From positions 432,001 through 496,000 of the forward strand of contig NZ_JACEGA010000001.1 of NCBI RefSeq assembly GCF_014174405.1: a stretch of DNA of 64,000 nucleotides. Direction: 5' to 3'. Under the pieces are notes generated by a model. The model did no database searches. It saw only the letters and a list, made by a program, of their open reading frames with translations, and was not told the DNA's origin. This document shows, piece by piece, positions 8,778 to 18,094 of this stretch; the first letter of the stretch is position 1; the number at the start of each line of letters is the position of its first letter. The stretch is from Variimorphobacter saccharofermentans. GTDB lineage: Bacteria; Bacillota; Clostridia; Lachnospirales; Lachnospiraceae. A program made the position numbers and the translations under genes.

Positions 8778-8968
8778 GGGGATGTAGCATAATGTATCAT
8801 TGGGGGCAATTACTTACCTCACACACAGACGGAAGTACAGATTGCAAAATTTGTATGTATCAGACGAACTTAAAAGTTCGCCTCATCCATACAAATTTTA
8901 CAATAAGTTCTTCCGACAGTGTATTATGGTAAGTAATTGCCCCCAATGATACATTATGCAACATCCCC
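8778..8968. repeat. Long palindromic repeat, family copy 1
   Basis: Outer arms GGGGATGTAGCATAATGTAT and ATACATTATGCAACATCCCC are complementary with one mismatch, continuing inward through TTGGGGGCAATTACTTACC / GGTAAGTAATTGCCCCCAA. The inner part has the family marks CTTACCTCACACACAGACGG (left) and CAGTGTATTATGGTAAG (right) and a central CGAACTTAAAAGTTCG hairpin. Lies 7 bases after the pseudoprotease stop. Related copies are at 14618, 32346 and 43643. Confidence 0.85.
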
Positions 8969-9053
8969 TCCCTATCATGTTTATCCAGTTTTATGAGGTG
9001 AAAATAGTAACAATTAATAAGGTTAGAATTTAATTAGAGATATTGGATAAATA

Positions 9054-9082
9054 TTGCACTTTTTAACAACATGAAGTATGAT
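9054..9082 (+). promoter_or_regulatory. Candidate promoter of the LiaF-like/DUF4097 pair
   Basis: TTGCAC at 9054-9059 and TATGAT at 9077-9082, spacer 17 bases, 70 bases upstream of the start at 9152. Moderate match to the housekeeping consensus. Confidence 0.45.
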
Positions 9083-9151
9083 TAAAACATATTATACCAT
9101 TTAAATGTAATATAGGGTGAATGATGGTACCGAAAGGTAAAAGGAGGAAGT

Positions 9152-9859
9152 ATGAGAAATAAAATATCTAATTCATTGTGGGGGTTATTTCTGATAGCAA
9201 TCGGTATAGGAATAGCAGGAGATGTTCTGAATATTTGGGATTTCCAATTATTCTTTGATGGATGGTGGACCTTTCTAATCATTATACCATGCTTTATCAG
9301 TATGATCCAAAGTGGCTTTGGCTTCGGATCCACCTGTGGTTTTATTATAGGTGTGGTATGGTTCCTGTCCTATCATATTAATTTTAACTTTAGTATATGG
9401 AGATTAATTATTCCAGGTATTTTGATACTTATAGGTCTTAGAATTATGTTTCAGGGAGCATTCCGTAAGGGGCCTTCCCATTTTAATCAGTCCTTTCAAT
9501 CGGATGGGAATACAACACAGCAGAATTTTACGGGAGCCGGCAAGACAGAATACAGCGCAATCTTTAGCAGCAATAAAGTTCATGTAACTGATCAATTTGT
9601 AGGAACGAATTTGAATGCGATTTTTGGAGCTGTAGTATTAGATCTACGTGATGCGATTATTACTGGGGATATAGAGATCAATGCATCAGCTATTTTTGGC
9701 GGAATTGATATCTATCTGCCAGGTGGCTTAAAGGTAAAGACGAATAATGTTCCGATTTTTGGCGGGATCAGCAATAAATATGATCAATCCATGGACCCTA
9801 ATGCACCGACGGTATATCTAAACTCTACATGTATGTTTGGAGGGATTGATATCAAATGA
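9152..9859 (+). CDS. LiaF-like membrane protein (envelope-stress domain)
   Basis: 235 residues. The N-terminal 100 residues form three to four membrane helices in the LiaF-TM style (SLWGLFLIAIGIGIAGDVLN, the WWTFLIIIPC motif). The C-terminal half (about 130-235) is a beta-strand repeat resembling the 'cell wall-active antibiotics response' domain, with the recurring pattern IFGGIDIYLPGG and CMFGGIDIK. LiaF in Bacillus holds the LiaRS two-component system off until the envelope is damaged; no LiaR or LiaS gene lies in this window. The ribosome site AAAGGAGG precedes the ATG. The last four bases overlap the next start (ATGA), so the two proteins are translationally coupled. Confidence 0.8.
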   Translation: MRNKISNSLWGLFLIAIGIGIAGDVLNIWDFQLFFDGWWTFLIIIPCFISMIQSGFGFGSTCGFIIGVVWFLSYHINFNFSIWRLIIPGILILIGLRIMFQGAFRKGPSHFNQSFQSDGNTTQQNFTGAGKTEYSAIFSSNKVHVTDQFVGTNLNAIFGAVVLDLRDAIITGDIEINASAIFGGIDIYLPGGLKVKTNNVPIFGGISNKYDQSMDPNAPTVYLNSTCMFGGIDIK

Positions 9860-10719
9860 ATAGCTTTCAAAGAGTAATTAAATATTGTGCAACAGCATTT
9901 GCAATAATCCTGGCGGTAGCCATTATATCCTCCATAGCCAATCTGGTTTTTTCTATTGCGTCTTTTGGAAGATGGAGGTTTACTCCTGAGAACAGGAACC
10001 GCGACAATAATGTGAATGTGGATTTTGATGAAACCTTTACCGACGTTACTAGCTTGGATATCCAGAATATATCCGGAACGTTAAGGATTAAGACCGGAGA
10101 TTCAATTAGAGTGGAAGCAACAGACGTATCCGATGATTTTACTGCAAAGGTAACTAAGAATGGAGAATTAGTAATATCTGAGGATGAAGGTGGCATCCAT
10201 TTCTTTGGTTTCCATTTTAGCGGTTTTGGTAGTCCGAATTCCAAGATAACCTTATATCTACCCAATGATTTTATGGCTGATGAGGTTAAAATAGATACCG
10301 GGGCAGGGGATGTAACCTTGGAAAACCTGCAGACAGATTACCTGTATATTTCAGCAGGAGCAGGGAATATCAATGGTTATAATATATCAGCCAGTCGTGC
10401 CAAGATTGATGGTGGTTTAGGGAATGTTAAGTTTGTGAATGCGGTTCTGAAGAATGCCGATTTGGATAATGGTATGGGCAATCTTGAGATCGAAGGAGTA
10501 TTATTCGGTGACTCAAAGATTGATTGTGGTATAGGTAATGTGAATTTAAAGCTATTCGGTGATGAAAAAGATTACTATCTGGATATTGATTCCGGTATAG
10601 GTACCATACGTCTGAACGGAAGTAAGATCTCTGCGGAGTATAAAAAGAACAAGGGAGCCCTTAATTCCATTGAAATTGATGGAGGTATAGGGGATGTTAC
10701 TATTGAAATTGACAATTGA
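9856..10719 (+). CDS. DUF4097 beta-strand repeat protein with N-terminal membrane anchor (LiaG-like)
   Basis: 287 residues: one N-terminal membrane segment (about 10-35), then a Gly/Asp-rich beta-helix made of repeats such as IDTGAGDVTLENL, ISAGAGNINGYN, IDGGLGNVKF, LDNGMGNLEIEG, IDCGIGNVNLKL and IDSGIGTIRL. The repeat of about 20 residues is typical of DUF4097 and related adhesin-like domains. It starts inside the stop of the LiaF-like gene (ATGA overlap). It is probably displayed on the outer membrane face and linked to envelope sensing, by association with LiaF. No enzymatic motif is seen. Confidence 0.8.
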   Translation: MNSFQRVIKYCATAFAIILAVAIISSIANLVFSIASFGRWRFTPENRNRDNNVNVDFDETFTDVTSLDIQNISGTLRIKTGDSIRVEATDVSDDFTAKVTKNGELVISEDEGGIHFFGFHFSGFGSPNSKITLYLPNDFMADEVKIDTGAGDVTLENLQTDYLYISAGAGNINGYNISASRAKIDGGLGNVKFVNAVLKNADLDNGMGNLEIEGVLFGDSKIDCGIGNVNLKLFGDEKDYYLDIDSGIGTIRLNGSKISAEYKKNKGALNSIEIDGGIGDVTIEIDN

Positions 10720-10743
10720 TTGTCATAAATGGTCATAATACGG

Positions 10744-10812
10744 TTGCATTCTTTGTATACAAATATTACAATTAAGATAAAATAGGGATTGGGGTGTTGT
10801 CATGACACCCCA
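10744..10812 (+). promoter_or_regulatory. Promoter and leader hairpin of the D,D-carboxypeptidase gene
   Basis: TTGCAT at 10744-10749 and TACAAT at 10767-10772 with a 17-base spacer form a good promoter. Downstream, TGGGGTGT (10790-10797) pairs perfectly with ACACCCCA (10805-10812). No T run follows the hairpin, so it lies in the 5' leader of the next gene rather than being an obvious terminator. Confidence 0.55.
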
Positions 10813-10870
10813 GTTTGCTGTATTATAAAGCTTAGTAGTATACGAAATAAGATTTTACAAGGAGAACAAC

Positions 10871-12196
10871 ATGAATAAAAAGAGCTTGCTTGGGTTGCTT
10901 TTTTTTACCTGTATCATTATGATCGGGCTTTATATCGGAGCAGATTATATGGTCCGTCATAGCAGTAGCGAGACCACAAAGGATAAAAGCTACGCATTGG
11001 AGGAAGGATCTACTAAGGAAGATAATATAAATGATTCGACTGATGATGTGACAGTGGACGATCAGGCCCAACAGCTAATAGAAGATGAAAATGATGCCTA
11101 TAAAGAAATACTCGCGAAAGCGGCAGACAATATTCTTGCACAAGAAAGCCAGCAATTGGATAATTCAGTTAATGATATGGCGCTGAATCCTGCGATTGAT
11201 AGTGTTACTCAGGAGTCTTGGTTAACAAATGAGGGAGAGGAAGCTTTATCCGCAGATTCAACGAAGGGAGACGTCCTAAGCGCTACTGCTGACAACGTAT
11301 CAGAGCCTCAATTAATATATAATGCTAAGGATGTAGATTATATGTCCTATATTCCGGAGCTAATAATTGATAGCGAGCTGGAACAAACCCTCGATATTAG
11401 CAATCCGGACATTAGCATAGATGCAAAGGCAGCAATTCTGTTCGATGCAGACACAAAGGAAGTATTGTATCATAAGAACCCTGTTGAAGCAGTATTTCCG
11501 GCAAGCACTATAAAGCTTTTGACCTCGCTCGTCGCTCTTGACTGGTGTGATGAGGAGGAACAGGTTACCATTGGTGATGAGATTACAATGATCGCATCTG
11601 ATTCAACACGTGCCTATCTGAAGGAGGGGGAGATACTCACCATTCGTGATTTAATGGCAGCCATGCTACTACCCTCTGGAAATGATGCGGCGTATGCCGT
11701 TGCTACTTATGTAGGACGAAAGTCACTTGATAACATGGAGGCTACAAAGGAGGAGGCGGTCATTGAGTTTGTAAGGCTGATGAACAAGAAGGCGGCAGCA
11801 CTTGGAGTAAAGAATTCCTGCTTTAAGACACCCGACGGTTATGATGCCATTGGTCAGTATACAACGGCCTATGATATGGGACTGATTGGGATAGCAGCCG
11901 CGCAGAATGATACCATTACGGAGATCAGCTGTCAAAGTAGCTCCAGAAATATATTTGTCAGTGGAGAGGATGTTACCTGGACGAATACCAATAAGCTAAT
12001 CAAGCAGTACAGTGGTCAGTTTTATTCCCATGCAGTGGGACTAAAGACCGGAACTAGTACGATTGCCGGTCGATGTATTGTTGCCGCAGCAGAATGTGAT
12101 GGCAAAAAAGTAGTATGTGCTGTCATGGATTCTACTTCAACCGGTAGGTGGGAGGATGCGATTGCACTATTGAAATATGGACTTGAGAAGGAATAG
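10871..12196 (+). CDS. Serine-type D-alanyl-D-alanine carboxypeptidase (S11, DacF-like)
   Basis: Removes the terminal D-Ala from peptidoglycan stem peptides; low-molecular-weight penicillin-binding protein, 441 residues. An N-terminal membrane helix (about 5-27) is followed by a long acidic, poorly structured stretch (about 30-170). The catalytic domain holds all three active-site motifs: STIK near 212 (FPASTIKLLTS), SGN near 269 (LLPSGNDAAYA) and KTG near 392 (GLKTGTSTIAGR). It ends soon after the KTG region, without the extra C-terminal beta domain of classical DacA/DacF. The acidic spacer is unusual in length and probably places the enzyme away from the membrane. The ribosome site AAGGAG sits 9 bases before the ATG. 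Confidence 0.92.
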   Translation: MNKKSLLGLLFFTCIIMIGLYIGADYMVRHSSSETTKDKSYALEEGSTKEDNINDSTDDVTVDDQAQQLIEDENDAYKEILAKAADNILAQESQQLDNSVNDMALNPAIDSVTQESWLTNEGEEALSADSTKGDVLSATADNVSEPQLIYNAKDVDYMSYIPELIIDSELEQTLDISNPDISIDAKAAILFDADTKEVLYHKNPVEAVFPASTIKLLTSLVALDWCDEEEQVTIGDEITMIASDSTRAYLKEGEILTIRDLMAAMLLPSGNDAAYAVATYVGRKSLDNMEATKEEAVIEFVRLMNKKAAALGVKNSCFKTPDGYDAIGQYTTAYDMGLIGIAAAQNDTITEISCQSSSRNIFVSGEDVTWTNTNKLIKQYSGQFYSHAVGLKTGTSTIAGRCIVAAAECDGKKVVCAVMDSTSTGRWEDAIALLKYGLEKE

Positions 12197-12227
12197 ATGA
12201 GGATAATATTGATAAGGGGGAATGATT

Positions 12228-13205
12228 TTGGATCAGAATAACATAGAAATGATAGATACCGAACTCTATGATCAGAGTTCGGATCAAAATTATGAATATG
12301 ATATGGAACAAGGTATTGATCCCAAGAAGGTGATTACACGGGTTGGACTTGCGTTGTTTGCTATGGGCTTTGTATCCCAGCTGTTCCAGGTTGTGATCAA
12401 TACCATTTTAACCAGATTCCTGCCTGAAGTCCCAGAGACGAACTGGTATATATGGTTACTGACGTCTGTAACAATAATCGGAATTGGTCTTCCTGTTTTC
12501 TACCTCTTGGTCAGGAAAATCCCTGATTCTCCGAAAGGAGAAAAAGTGAAATTAAAGATATCTCATTTTCTGGGGATTTTTCTCGTCTGTGCAGGAGCGA
12601 TGTATTTATCAAATCTCTTTGGAACGATAATTAACTTCTTAATATCCCTGTTAAAGGGCGATGATATTGCCAATCCTGCATTGGATGCCATGTCAAATAA
12701 TAATTTTGCCATAACCTTTCTTTATGTGGCACTAATTGCACCTATTGTAGAAGAGATTATATTCAGAAAGCTTTTGTTGGAGAAGCTTCGTAGATTTGGT
12801 GATATACCGGCAATGCTGTTATCCGGAATAGCATTTGGATTGTATCATATGAATTTAGCTCAGTTTGTCTATGCTTCAGTATTGGGTATCATCTTCGCCT
12901 ATGTGGTGCTTAAAACGAATACCATTAAGTATACCATCGTACTACATATGATGATAAATGCTATGGGAACCAGCTTTCTGCCATTGGTATCAGATCAGAA
13001 TTACATCGCCATTATATTAATGCCAATATGGGTATTCACCGCAATCATAGTAGGCATATTACTGTTTGTTTTAAACAGGAAACAGATTGTATTTCATAAG
13101 TCTTCTTATCCGATTCAAAAATCAGTCTATATCCTAAATGCCGGTACCATATTATTCTCATTATTCTGTATAATCATTATAGTTGCAGTAACAATATGGG
13201 GATAG
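12228..13205 (+). CDS. CPBP family intramembrane metalloprotease (CAAX protease/Abi type)
   Basis: Polytopic membrane protein of about 325 residues with the three conserved CPBP motifs: EEIIFRKLLLEKLRR (glutamate pair plus Arg), FGLYHMN (FxxxH) and HMMINAMG (HxxxN). The family includes CAAX prenyl endopeptidases and bacteriocin-immunity proteins; the bacterial substrate is usually unknown. I prefer the TTG at 12228 because the GGGGG ribosome site (12216-12220) is 7 bases away; the ATG at 12222 would be only one base from it. An acidic N-terminal tail precedes the first helix. It follows the carboxypeptidase by 31 bases, likely in the same transcript, and a terminator follows. Confidence 0.88.
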   Translation: MDQNNIEMIDTELYDQSSDQNYEYDMEQGIDPKKVITRVGLALFAMGFVSQLFQVVINTILTRFLPEVPETNWYIWLLTSVTIIGIGLPVFYLLVRKIPDSPKGEKVKLKISHFLGIFLVCAGAMYLSNLFGTIINFLISLLKGDDIANPALDAMSNNNFAITFLYVALIAPIVEEIIFRKLLLEKLRRFGDIPAMLLSGIAFGLYHMNLAQFVYASVLGIIFAYVVLKTNTIKYTIVLHMMINAMGTSFLPLVSDQNYIAIILMPIWVFTAIIVGILLFVLNRKQIVFHKSSYPIQKSVYILNAGTILFSLFCIIIIVAVTIWG

Positions 13206-13221
13206 GTTATCAAGGAATATG

Positions 13222-13275
13222 CTCCTTATCAGTCAACGTAAATTGCTTATGTATGGACTGATAAGGAGTTTTTTT
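13222..13275 (+). terminator. Terminator after the CPBP protease gene
   Basis: CTCCTTATCAGTC (13222-13234) pairs perfectly with GACTGATAAGGAG (13256-13268) and is followed by seven T. Confidence 0.92.
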
Positions 13276-13436
13276 CTGAATAGAAACGATAAAGAAGCAT
13301 ATAATACGCCTTAGTGTAACAGTATTATTATTATTGAATACAAAGATATAATAAAACACATGGAAAAAGTACAAGCAATTCAGTATGATAGAAATAGGTG
13401 AGAACCAGTTGTTATATATGAAAGGAGCATGGTATT

Positions 13437-14606
13437 ATGAATAATTTTACTTTCTATAGCCCTACCTACTTTGTGTTCGGGAAAGATACTGAGAAGGAAG
13501 CAGGGCATTATGTGAAGCGTTTTGGGGGAAGCAAGGTATTAATCCATTATGGTGGAGGCTCAGTTGTACGCTCCGGATTACTTGATCGTGTTAAGAACTC
13601 ACTACAGCAGGAAAGCGTCCCATTTATAGAACTTGGCGGGGTACAACCGAACCCAAGAAGTGGTCTTGTATATCAGGGAATCGAGCTTTGCCGTAAGGAA
13701 GGAGTAGACTTTATTCTTGCAGTAGGAGGAGGTAGTGCTATCGACTCCGCGAAGGCAATTGCTGCAGGTGCAAGATATGAGGGAGATTTTTGGGATTTCT
13801 ATGAAGGGAAACCAGTTACAGATGCTTTGAAGGTTGGAACAGTGCTTACCATTGCGGCCGCCGGAAGTGAAGGCTCCGGTGATTCCGTTATCACGAAGGA
13901 AGAGGGTATGCTAAAAAGAGGAGCCGGAGGGGAAGCTTTAAGACCGGTATTCTCCATCCTAAATCCGGAACTTACACAGACCTTACCCGCATATCAGACA
14001 GCTGCCGGAGCTACTGATATTATGGCACATGTATTTGAACGATATTTTACCAATACGAAGGAGGTCGAGATTACCGACCGTCTATGTGAAGCCGTTCTTC
14101 TAACCATGATTAAGGAAGTGCCTAGGGTAATAGCCGATCCCAATAATTATGAGGCAAGAGCCAATATAATGTGGGCCGGAATGGTTGCACATAATAATCT
14201 GGTTGGTGTCGGAAGAGATCAGGACTGGTCAAGTCATGGCATAGAGCATGAATTATCCGCATTATACGATGTAGCCCATGGAGCAGGACTGGCAGTTATT
14301 TTCCCGGCATGGATGACCTATGTGATGAAACATGACGTAAATCGGTTTGCACAGTTGGCGGTAAGAGTCTGGGGATGTCAAATGAATTTCATGAATCCGG
14401 AAGAGACGGCTCTGGAAGGAATAGAACGTCTAAAGCAATTTTTATCTTCCATTGGTATGCCAATCAATTTCAGAGAGCTGGGAGCGAAGGAAGAGGATAT
14501 TCCATTAATGGTTGAAAAGCTTGGACTGGGTGAAACCGGTACTATGGGTAACTTTGTAAAACTCACAGGCAAGGACGTAGAGCAGATCTACCGCCTTGCA
14601 TTATAG
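13437..14606 (+). CDS. Iron-containing alcohol dehydrogenase, NAD(P)H-dependent butanol dehydrogenase type
   Basis: 389 residues, group III metal-dependent alcohol dehydrogenase like clostridial BdhA/BdhB and YqhD. The nucleotide-binding GGGSAIDSAKAIAAGA is visible near 98. The metal-site region shows GATDIMAHVFE (Asp and His ligands) and HGIEHELSALYDVAHGAGLA (two further His). Expected reaction: reduction of butyraldehyde or other short aldehydes to alcohols with NAD(P)H in the cytoplasm. It is monocistronic: a terminator lies upstream and a palindromic repeat downstream. The ribosome site AAAGGAG precedes the ATG. The exact substrate and the NADH/NADPH preference cannot be set from sequence by eye. 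Confidence 0.92.
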   Translation: MNNFTFYSPTYFVFGKDTEKEAGHYVKRFGGSKVLIHYGGGSVVRSGLLDRVKNSLQQESVPFIELGGVQPNPRSGLVYQGIELCRKEGVDFILAVGGGSAIDSAKAIAAGARYEGDFWDFYEGKPVTDALKVGTVLTIAAAGSEGSGDSVITKEEGMLKRGAGGEALRPVFSILNPELTQTLPAYQTAAGATDIMAHVFERYFTNTKEVEITDRLCEAVLLTMIKEVPRVIADPNNYEARANIMWAGMVAHNNLVGVGRDQDWSSHGIEHELSALYDVAHGAGLAVIFPAWMTYVMKHDVNRFAQLAVRVWGCQMNFMNPEETALEGIERLKQFLSSIGMPINFRELGAKEEDIPLMVEKLGLGETGTMGNFVKLTGKDVEQIYRLAL

Positions 14607-14617
14607 AGAATTAAATT

Positions 14618-14815
14618 AGCTCAGGGACTGTTGCAACTTGTATCAGCAGGGATATGACTTACCATAATACACTGTCGGAAGAACAGATTGTAAAATTTGT
14701 ATGGATAAGGCGAACTTTTAAGTTCGTCTGATGCATATCGAATTTTGCAATCTGTACTTCCGTCTGTGTGTGAGGTAAGTCATAATTCCTGCTGTTATAG
14801 CAACAGCCCTGAGCT
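14618..14815. repeat. Long palindromic repeat, family copy 2 (inverted orientation)
   Basis: Outer arms AGCTCAGGG / CCCTGAGCT and CTGTTGC / GCAACAG are complementary, then CAGCAGG.. / ..CCTGCTG. Inside are the family marks in reversed order relative to copy 1: CTTACCATAATACACTG first and GTCTGTGTGTGAGGTAAG last, with a central CGAACTTTTAAGTTCG. It fills the whole space between the convergent ADH and glycerophosphodiesterase genes and abuts the stop codon of the latter. Confidence 0.85.
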
Positions 14816-16672
14816 TTATTGATTCAGAAAGTTGACAAGGCGGTATAGACTGCGTTTACGAAGCATTTGTCGCATAAATGCAATTATGGTAGCATTGGTA
14901 TCGTCCCGATAAATGATTTCCTTAGCCAGAGTTGGGTTGTCTGTGATGATACAGTCCACACCGATGGATTTCATTCGTTCTATCTCTACCGGAGCGTTTA
15001 CCGTCCATACATGAACCTCTTTTCCGGCTTCATGAGCACCATCTACTACATTTTTAGTAACAAATCCGGATCGGATGCTGAAAAAGTCGATATTCTCCCG
15101 ATTATAGAAGTTCCCATATGCACCGGACAGGATATACCCTGTCTTAATTTTATCATTTAATCTTTTGATCATTACCAGAGCATTATAATCCGAGGAGGAA
15201 ACAACGCACTGATATTCATAATCATATTTATGAATTAGTTCTACAAGCTTCTGTGTTAATTCGTGCGAGTTGTTATGTACTTTAATCTCGATATTCAGGT
15301 TAATCTTGCCTTTACAGTATTCCATCGCCTCTTCCAGAGTGGGTATTCTCGTATCTGCAAATTGGGGACTAAACCATACACCCACATCCAACTGAGATAG
15401 TTCTTCATAGGTCATATCGGATATGTACTTGTTTATTCCTGCAATTCTCCATAGGGTTTTATCGTGGAATAGAACCGGAACGCCATCCTTCGTCAACTGA
15501 ACATCAATCTCTGCGCTATCCGAGAGAGCGACAATTGCATTCTCAAGTGCCGGAATTGTGTTCTCCGGGGCTACATGAGAATTCCCACGATGGGAAGAAA
15601 TTTCGATGGGAGTAAATGCTTCTTCCATGATAAAAAGGGTATCATCTCTGAGACTTAAAAAGAAGTTAATAAGTCCGAAGGAGAAGGTAATAATGAGAAG
15701 AAAGGTAACAAGATACGGATGCTTTTTTACCTGTTCATACTTTTGTGGAAGCACAATGGTATTGCCCGACAAGGCTTCCATGTTCTTCTGTTCTGCCCGG
15801 TAGTTATGGTACATTGTTGATATCACATTGATATTGATGATAAATGCGATCATTCCATATACCAGCGTAGAATATACACCAAGCTTTTGATATGTTGAGA
15901 GAAAGAGAGAAATCACGATTGACTTATCCCAGAAAAGATAAATAATAACAGCCGTGATTATCAATACTGCATAATATACGATAAAGTAGCATACAGCCAG
16001 AATGAGATCTACCAGAAGAAGACGAAGAATGGTTTTGGTATTGCGCCCCTTTAACAATGCTTTCGAACGTTCAAATGCTTCTGAAAAAGATAGATTCTCG
16101 TTAATGCAATAATGAGCAGTAAAGATGCCTCGATAGGCAATTAGGCTGATTAATAATAGAAATGCAGTAATCAGCCCCTGAATAAAGAGTTCATCATTCC
16201 TGCCTCCGGATAATTCAAAACTCGTTTGGAAAACGACACAGATTAGTACGGAAAACAAATTGAGGATATAAAAAGGTCCGGTAAAAAGTAATAATCCGAA
16301 ATTACCCTTCACTAATTGCTTAATCGCATTATAGATTCCGGATACAATAATAAGGAATACATTGGACCTGTTCAGTCTATCATCAATATGACAATAATGA
16401 ATGATTAGCGTTAATTTTATATAGAAAAACAGGATTATGACAATGATGGTAATCAGAAGAAACAATAGGGTATGAGGAGCTAGCAAAAAGGAAGCAATAT
16501 TCTGCGTGGTTAAATAACTTAGACCGGACAAGTGCATTACACGTGCTAATCCTTGATTGAAAAGAGGCAGAAGAAACAGAATAAAGGCGATATAGAACAA
16601 GATATTTAATAGTAATAAGGAACGATTACTTGATATTAACTTCTTCTTTCTATTTTTTACAAAATTCTTCAT
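14816..16672 (-). CDS. Membrane-anchored glycerophosphodiester phosphodiesterase (GlpQ domain)
   Basis: 618 residues in two parts. The N-terminal 350 residues are a polytopic membrane region with about eight hydrophobic helices, of the 'glycerophosphoryl diester phosphodiesterase membrane domain' type. The C-terminal 250 residues are a GlpQ/UgpQ TIM barrel starting ISSHRGNSHVAPENTIPAL. The catalytic His and the metal ligands are visible in SSHRG, EIDVQLTKDG and LFHDKTLWR, with NLNIEIKV further on. It likely releases glycerol 3-phosphate from deacylated phospholipids or lipoteichoic-acid-type polymers at the membrane. Divergent from the CDF exporter gene; downstream palindrome copy 2 touches its stop. 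Confidence 0.92.
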   Translation of the reverse strand: MKNFVKNRKKKLISSNRSLLLLNILFYIAFILFLLPLFNQGLARVMHLSGLSYLTTQNIASFLLAPHTLLFLLITIIVIILFFYIKLTLIIHYCHIDDRLNRSNVFLIIVSGIYNAIKQLVKGNFGLLLFTGPFYILNLFSVLICVVFQTSFELSGGRNDELFIQGLITAFLLLISLIAYRGIFTAHYCINENLSFSEAFERSKALLKGRNTKTILRLLLVDLILAVCYFIVYYAVLIITAVIIYLFWDKSIVISLFLSTYQKLGVYSTLVYGMIAFIININVISTMYHNYRAEQKNMEALSGNTIVLPQKYEQVKKHPYLVTFLLIITFSFGLINFFLSLRDDTLFIMEEAFTPIEISSHRGNSHVAPENTIPALENAIVALSDSAEIDVQLTKDGVPVLFHDKTLWRIAGINKYISDMTYEELSQLDVGVWFSPQFADTRIPTLEEAMEYCKGKINLNIEIKVHNNSHELTQKLVELIHKYDYEYQCVVSSSDYNALVMIKRLNDKIKTGYILSGAYGNFYNRENIDFFSIRSGFVTKNVVDGAHEAGKEVHVWTVNAPVEIERMKSIGVDCIITDNPTLAKEIIYRDDTNATIIAFMRQMLRKRSLYRLVNFLNQ

Positions 16673-16859
16673 AATGCTTCTCCATCTTTTCTATAAAAAA
16701 CTCCATACTATGTATTATGCATTATATAAGATAATTAGACAAGTAAATTGTTATGTATTTACTTGATTTTTCATTATTCAGTGATACAATTATAATATTC
16801 TAAAGTTTGCCAATTTGTTCAATGGGACATATTGCAGAAAGTGAAGCGGAGGTTATATA

Positions 16860-18038
16860 TTGACAGAATTACTCGTTAAAACATTTGTAAAAAACCACAA
16901 AGATGTGGAGAATTCCACTGTGCGTACATCTTATGGTATTTTGGCCAGTATTGTTGGGATTATCTGCAATCTAATTTTATTTGGGATCAAGATAACAGTG
17001 GGATTGATTATGAATAGTATCTCCGTAATGGCAGATGCATTCAATAACTTGTCCGATGCTGCTTCCTCAATCATTAGCTTTATTGGTGTGAAGCTTGCTG
17101 AAAGACCTGCGGACAAGGAGCATCCTTTTGGACATGGCAGATTTGAGTATATCGCTGCACTTGCAGTTTCCTTTCTGATTCTGCAGGTAGGTTTTAGTTT
17201 GTTTCAGAGCTCGTTTTCTAAGGTTCTTCATCCGGAAGATATTAAATTTAATATAGTATCTGTAGTAATTCTATGTGTGTCGGTTGTAATAAAGATATGG
17301 CTTATGTTCTTTAACCGCAAGCTGGGTAAACGGATTAAATCATCTGTTATGCTTGCCACAGCAGCTGATTCCCTTGGAGATGTTACGGTGACCACGGCAA
17401 CCATCATTTCTGCCATCATTGCAGGAATAACCGGATTAAAGATAGATGGGTATGTCGGTCTTATCGTATCTATTTTTGTAATGCTTGCAGGCTTTCGCAT
17501 TGCCAAGGAGACATTGGAGCCACTCCTTGGTCAGGCAGTGGAACGGGAGATGTATCAGAGAATTACGAATATGGTGGAAAGCTATGAGGGGATAGTGGGT
17601 TCACACGATCTGATTATTCATAATTATGGTCCCACACATCATATGGCAACCATCCATGCGGAGGTGCCTAATAATCTTAATTTTGAAATTGCACATGAGA
17701 CCATCGACCAGATTGAGAGAGATGTGTTGGAAAAATTGGATATCTTTCTTGTAATTCATATGGATCCTATAGAGGTAAATGATGCAGCAGTTATGGAAAA
17801 GAAGGAAATGGTAACGTCCATTATTCAGGCACTTGAGAAAAAGGCAACTCTTCATGATTTCAGAGTGGTTAACGGAGAACACCAGATCAATCTGATCTTT
17901 GATTTGGTAGTCCCCCATTCCTATAGCAAGGACGAGGAGCAGAGGCTCCTATCCCGTATTATTGAGGAAATAAGGAAAAATGATACTAGATATCAATGTA
18001 TCATAACCATAGAGAATAGCTTTATTGCTGAGGAATAA
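16860..18038 (+). CDS. Cation diffusion facilitator (CDF) family metal transporter
   Basis: 392-residue metal/proton antiporter for divalent cations such as zinc, cobalt, iron or manganese. The start is TTG at 16860, with GCGGAGG 7 bases upstream. Helix 2 has NSISVMADAFNNLSDAASS, where the Asp pair forms part of the transport metal site (motif DxxxD). A matching ATAADSLGDVTVT lies in helix 5, and HPFGHGRFEYIAAL is the typical CDF loop. The cytoplasmic C-domain begins near 215 and is followed by an extra 85-residue extension to 392, longer than classical 300-residue CDF proteins but common in Clostridia. The metal is not resolved by sight. Confidence 0.93.
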   Translation: MTELLVKTFVKNHKDVENSTVRTSYGILASIVGIICNLILFGIKITVGLIMNSISVMADAFNNLSDAASSIISFIGVKLAERPADKEHPFGHGRFEYIAALAVSFLILQVGFSLFQSSFSKVLHPEDIKFNIVSVVILCVSVVIKIWLMFFNRKLGKRIKSSVMLATAADSLGDVTVTTATIISAIIAGITGLKIDGYVGLIVSIFVMLAGFRIAKETLEPLLGQAVEREMYQRITNMVESYEGIVGSHDLIIHNYGPTHHMATIHAEVPNNLNFEIAHETIDQIERDVLEKLDIFLVIHMDPIEVNDAAVMEKKEMVTSIIQALEKKATLHDFRVVNGEHQINLIFDLVVPHSYSKDEEQRLLSRIIEEIRKNDTRYQCIITIENSFIAEE

Positions 18039-18094
18039 TACCTGAATTTATATCGTTTTTTAGGGGTTAGATTATAGAAAGAACGGAGAGTATT

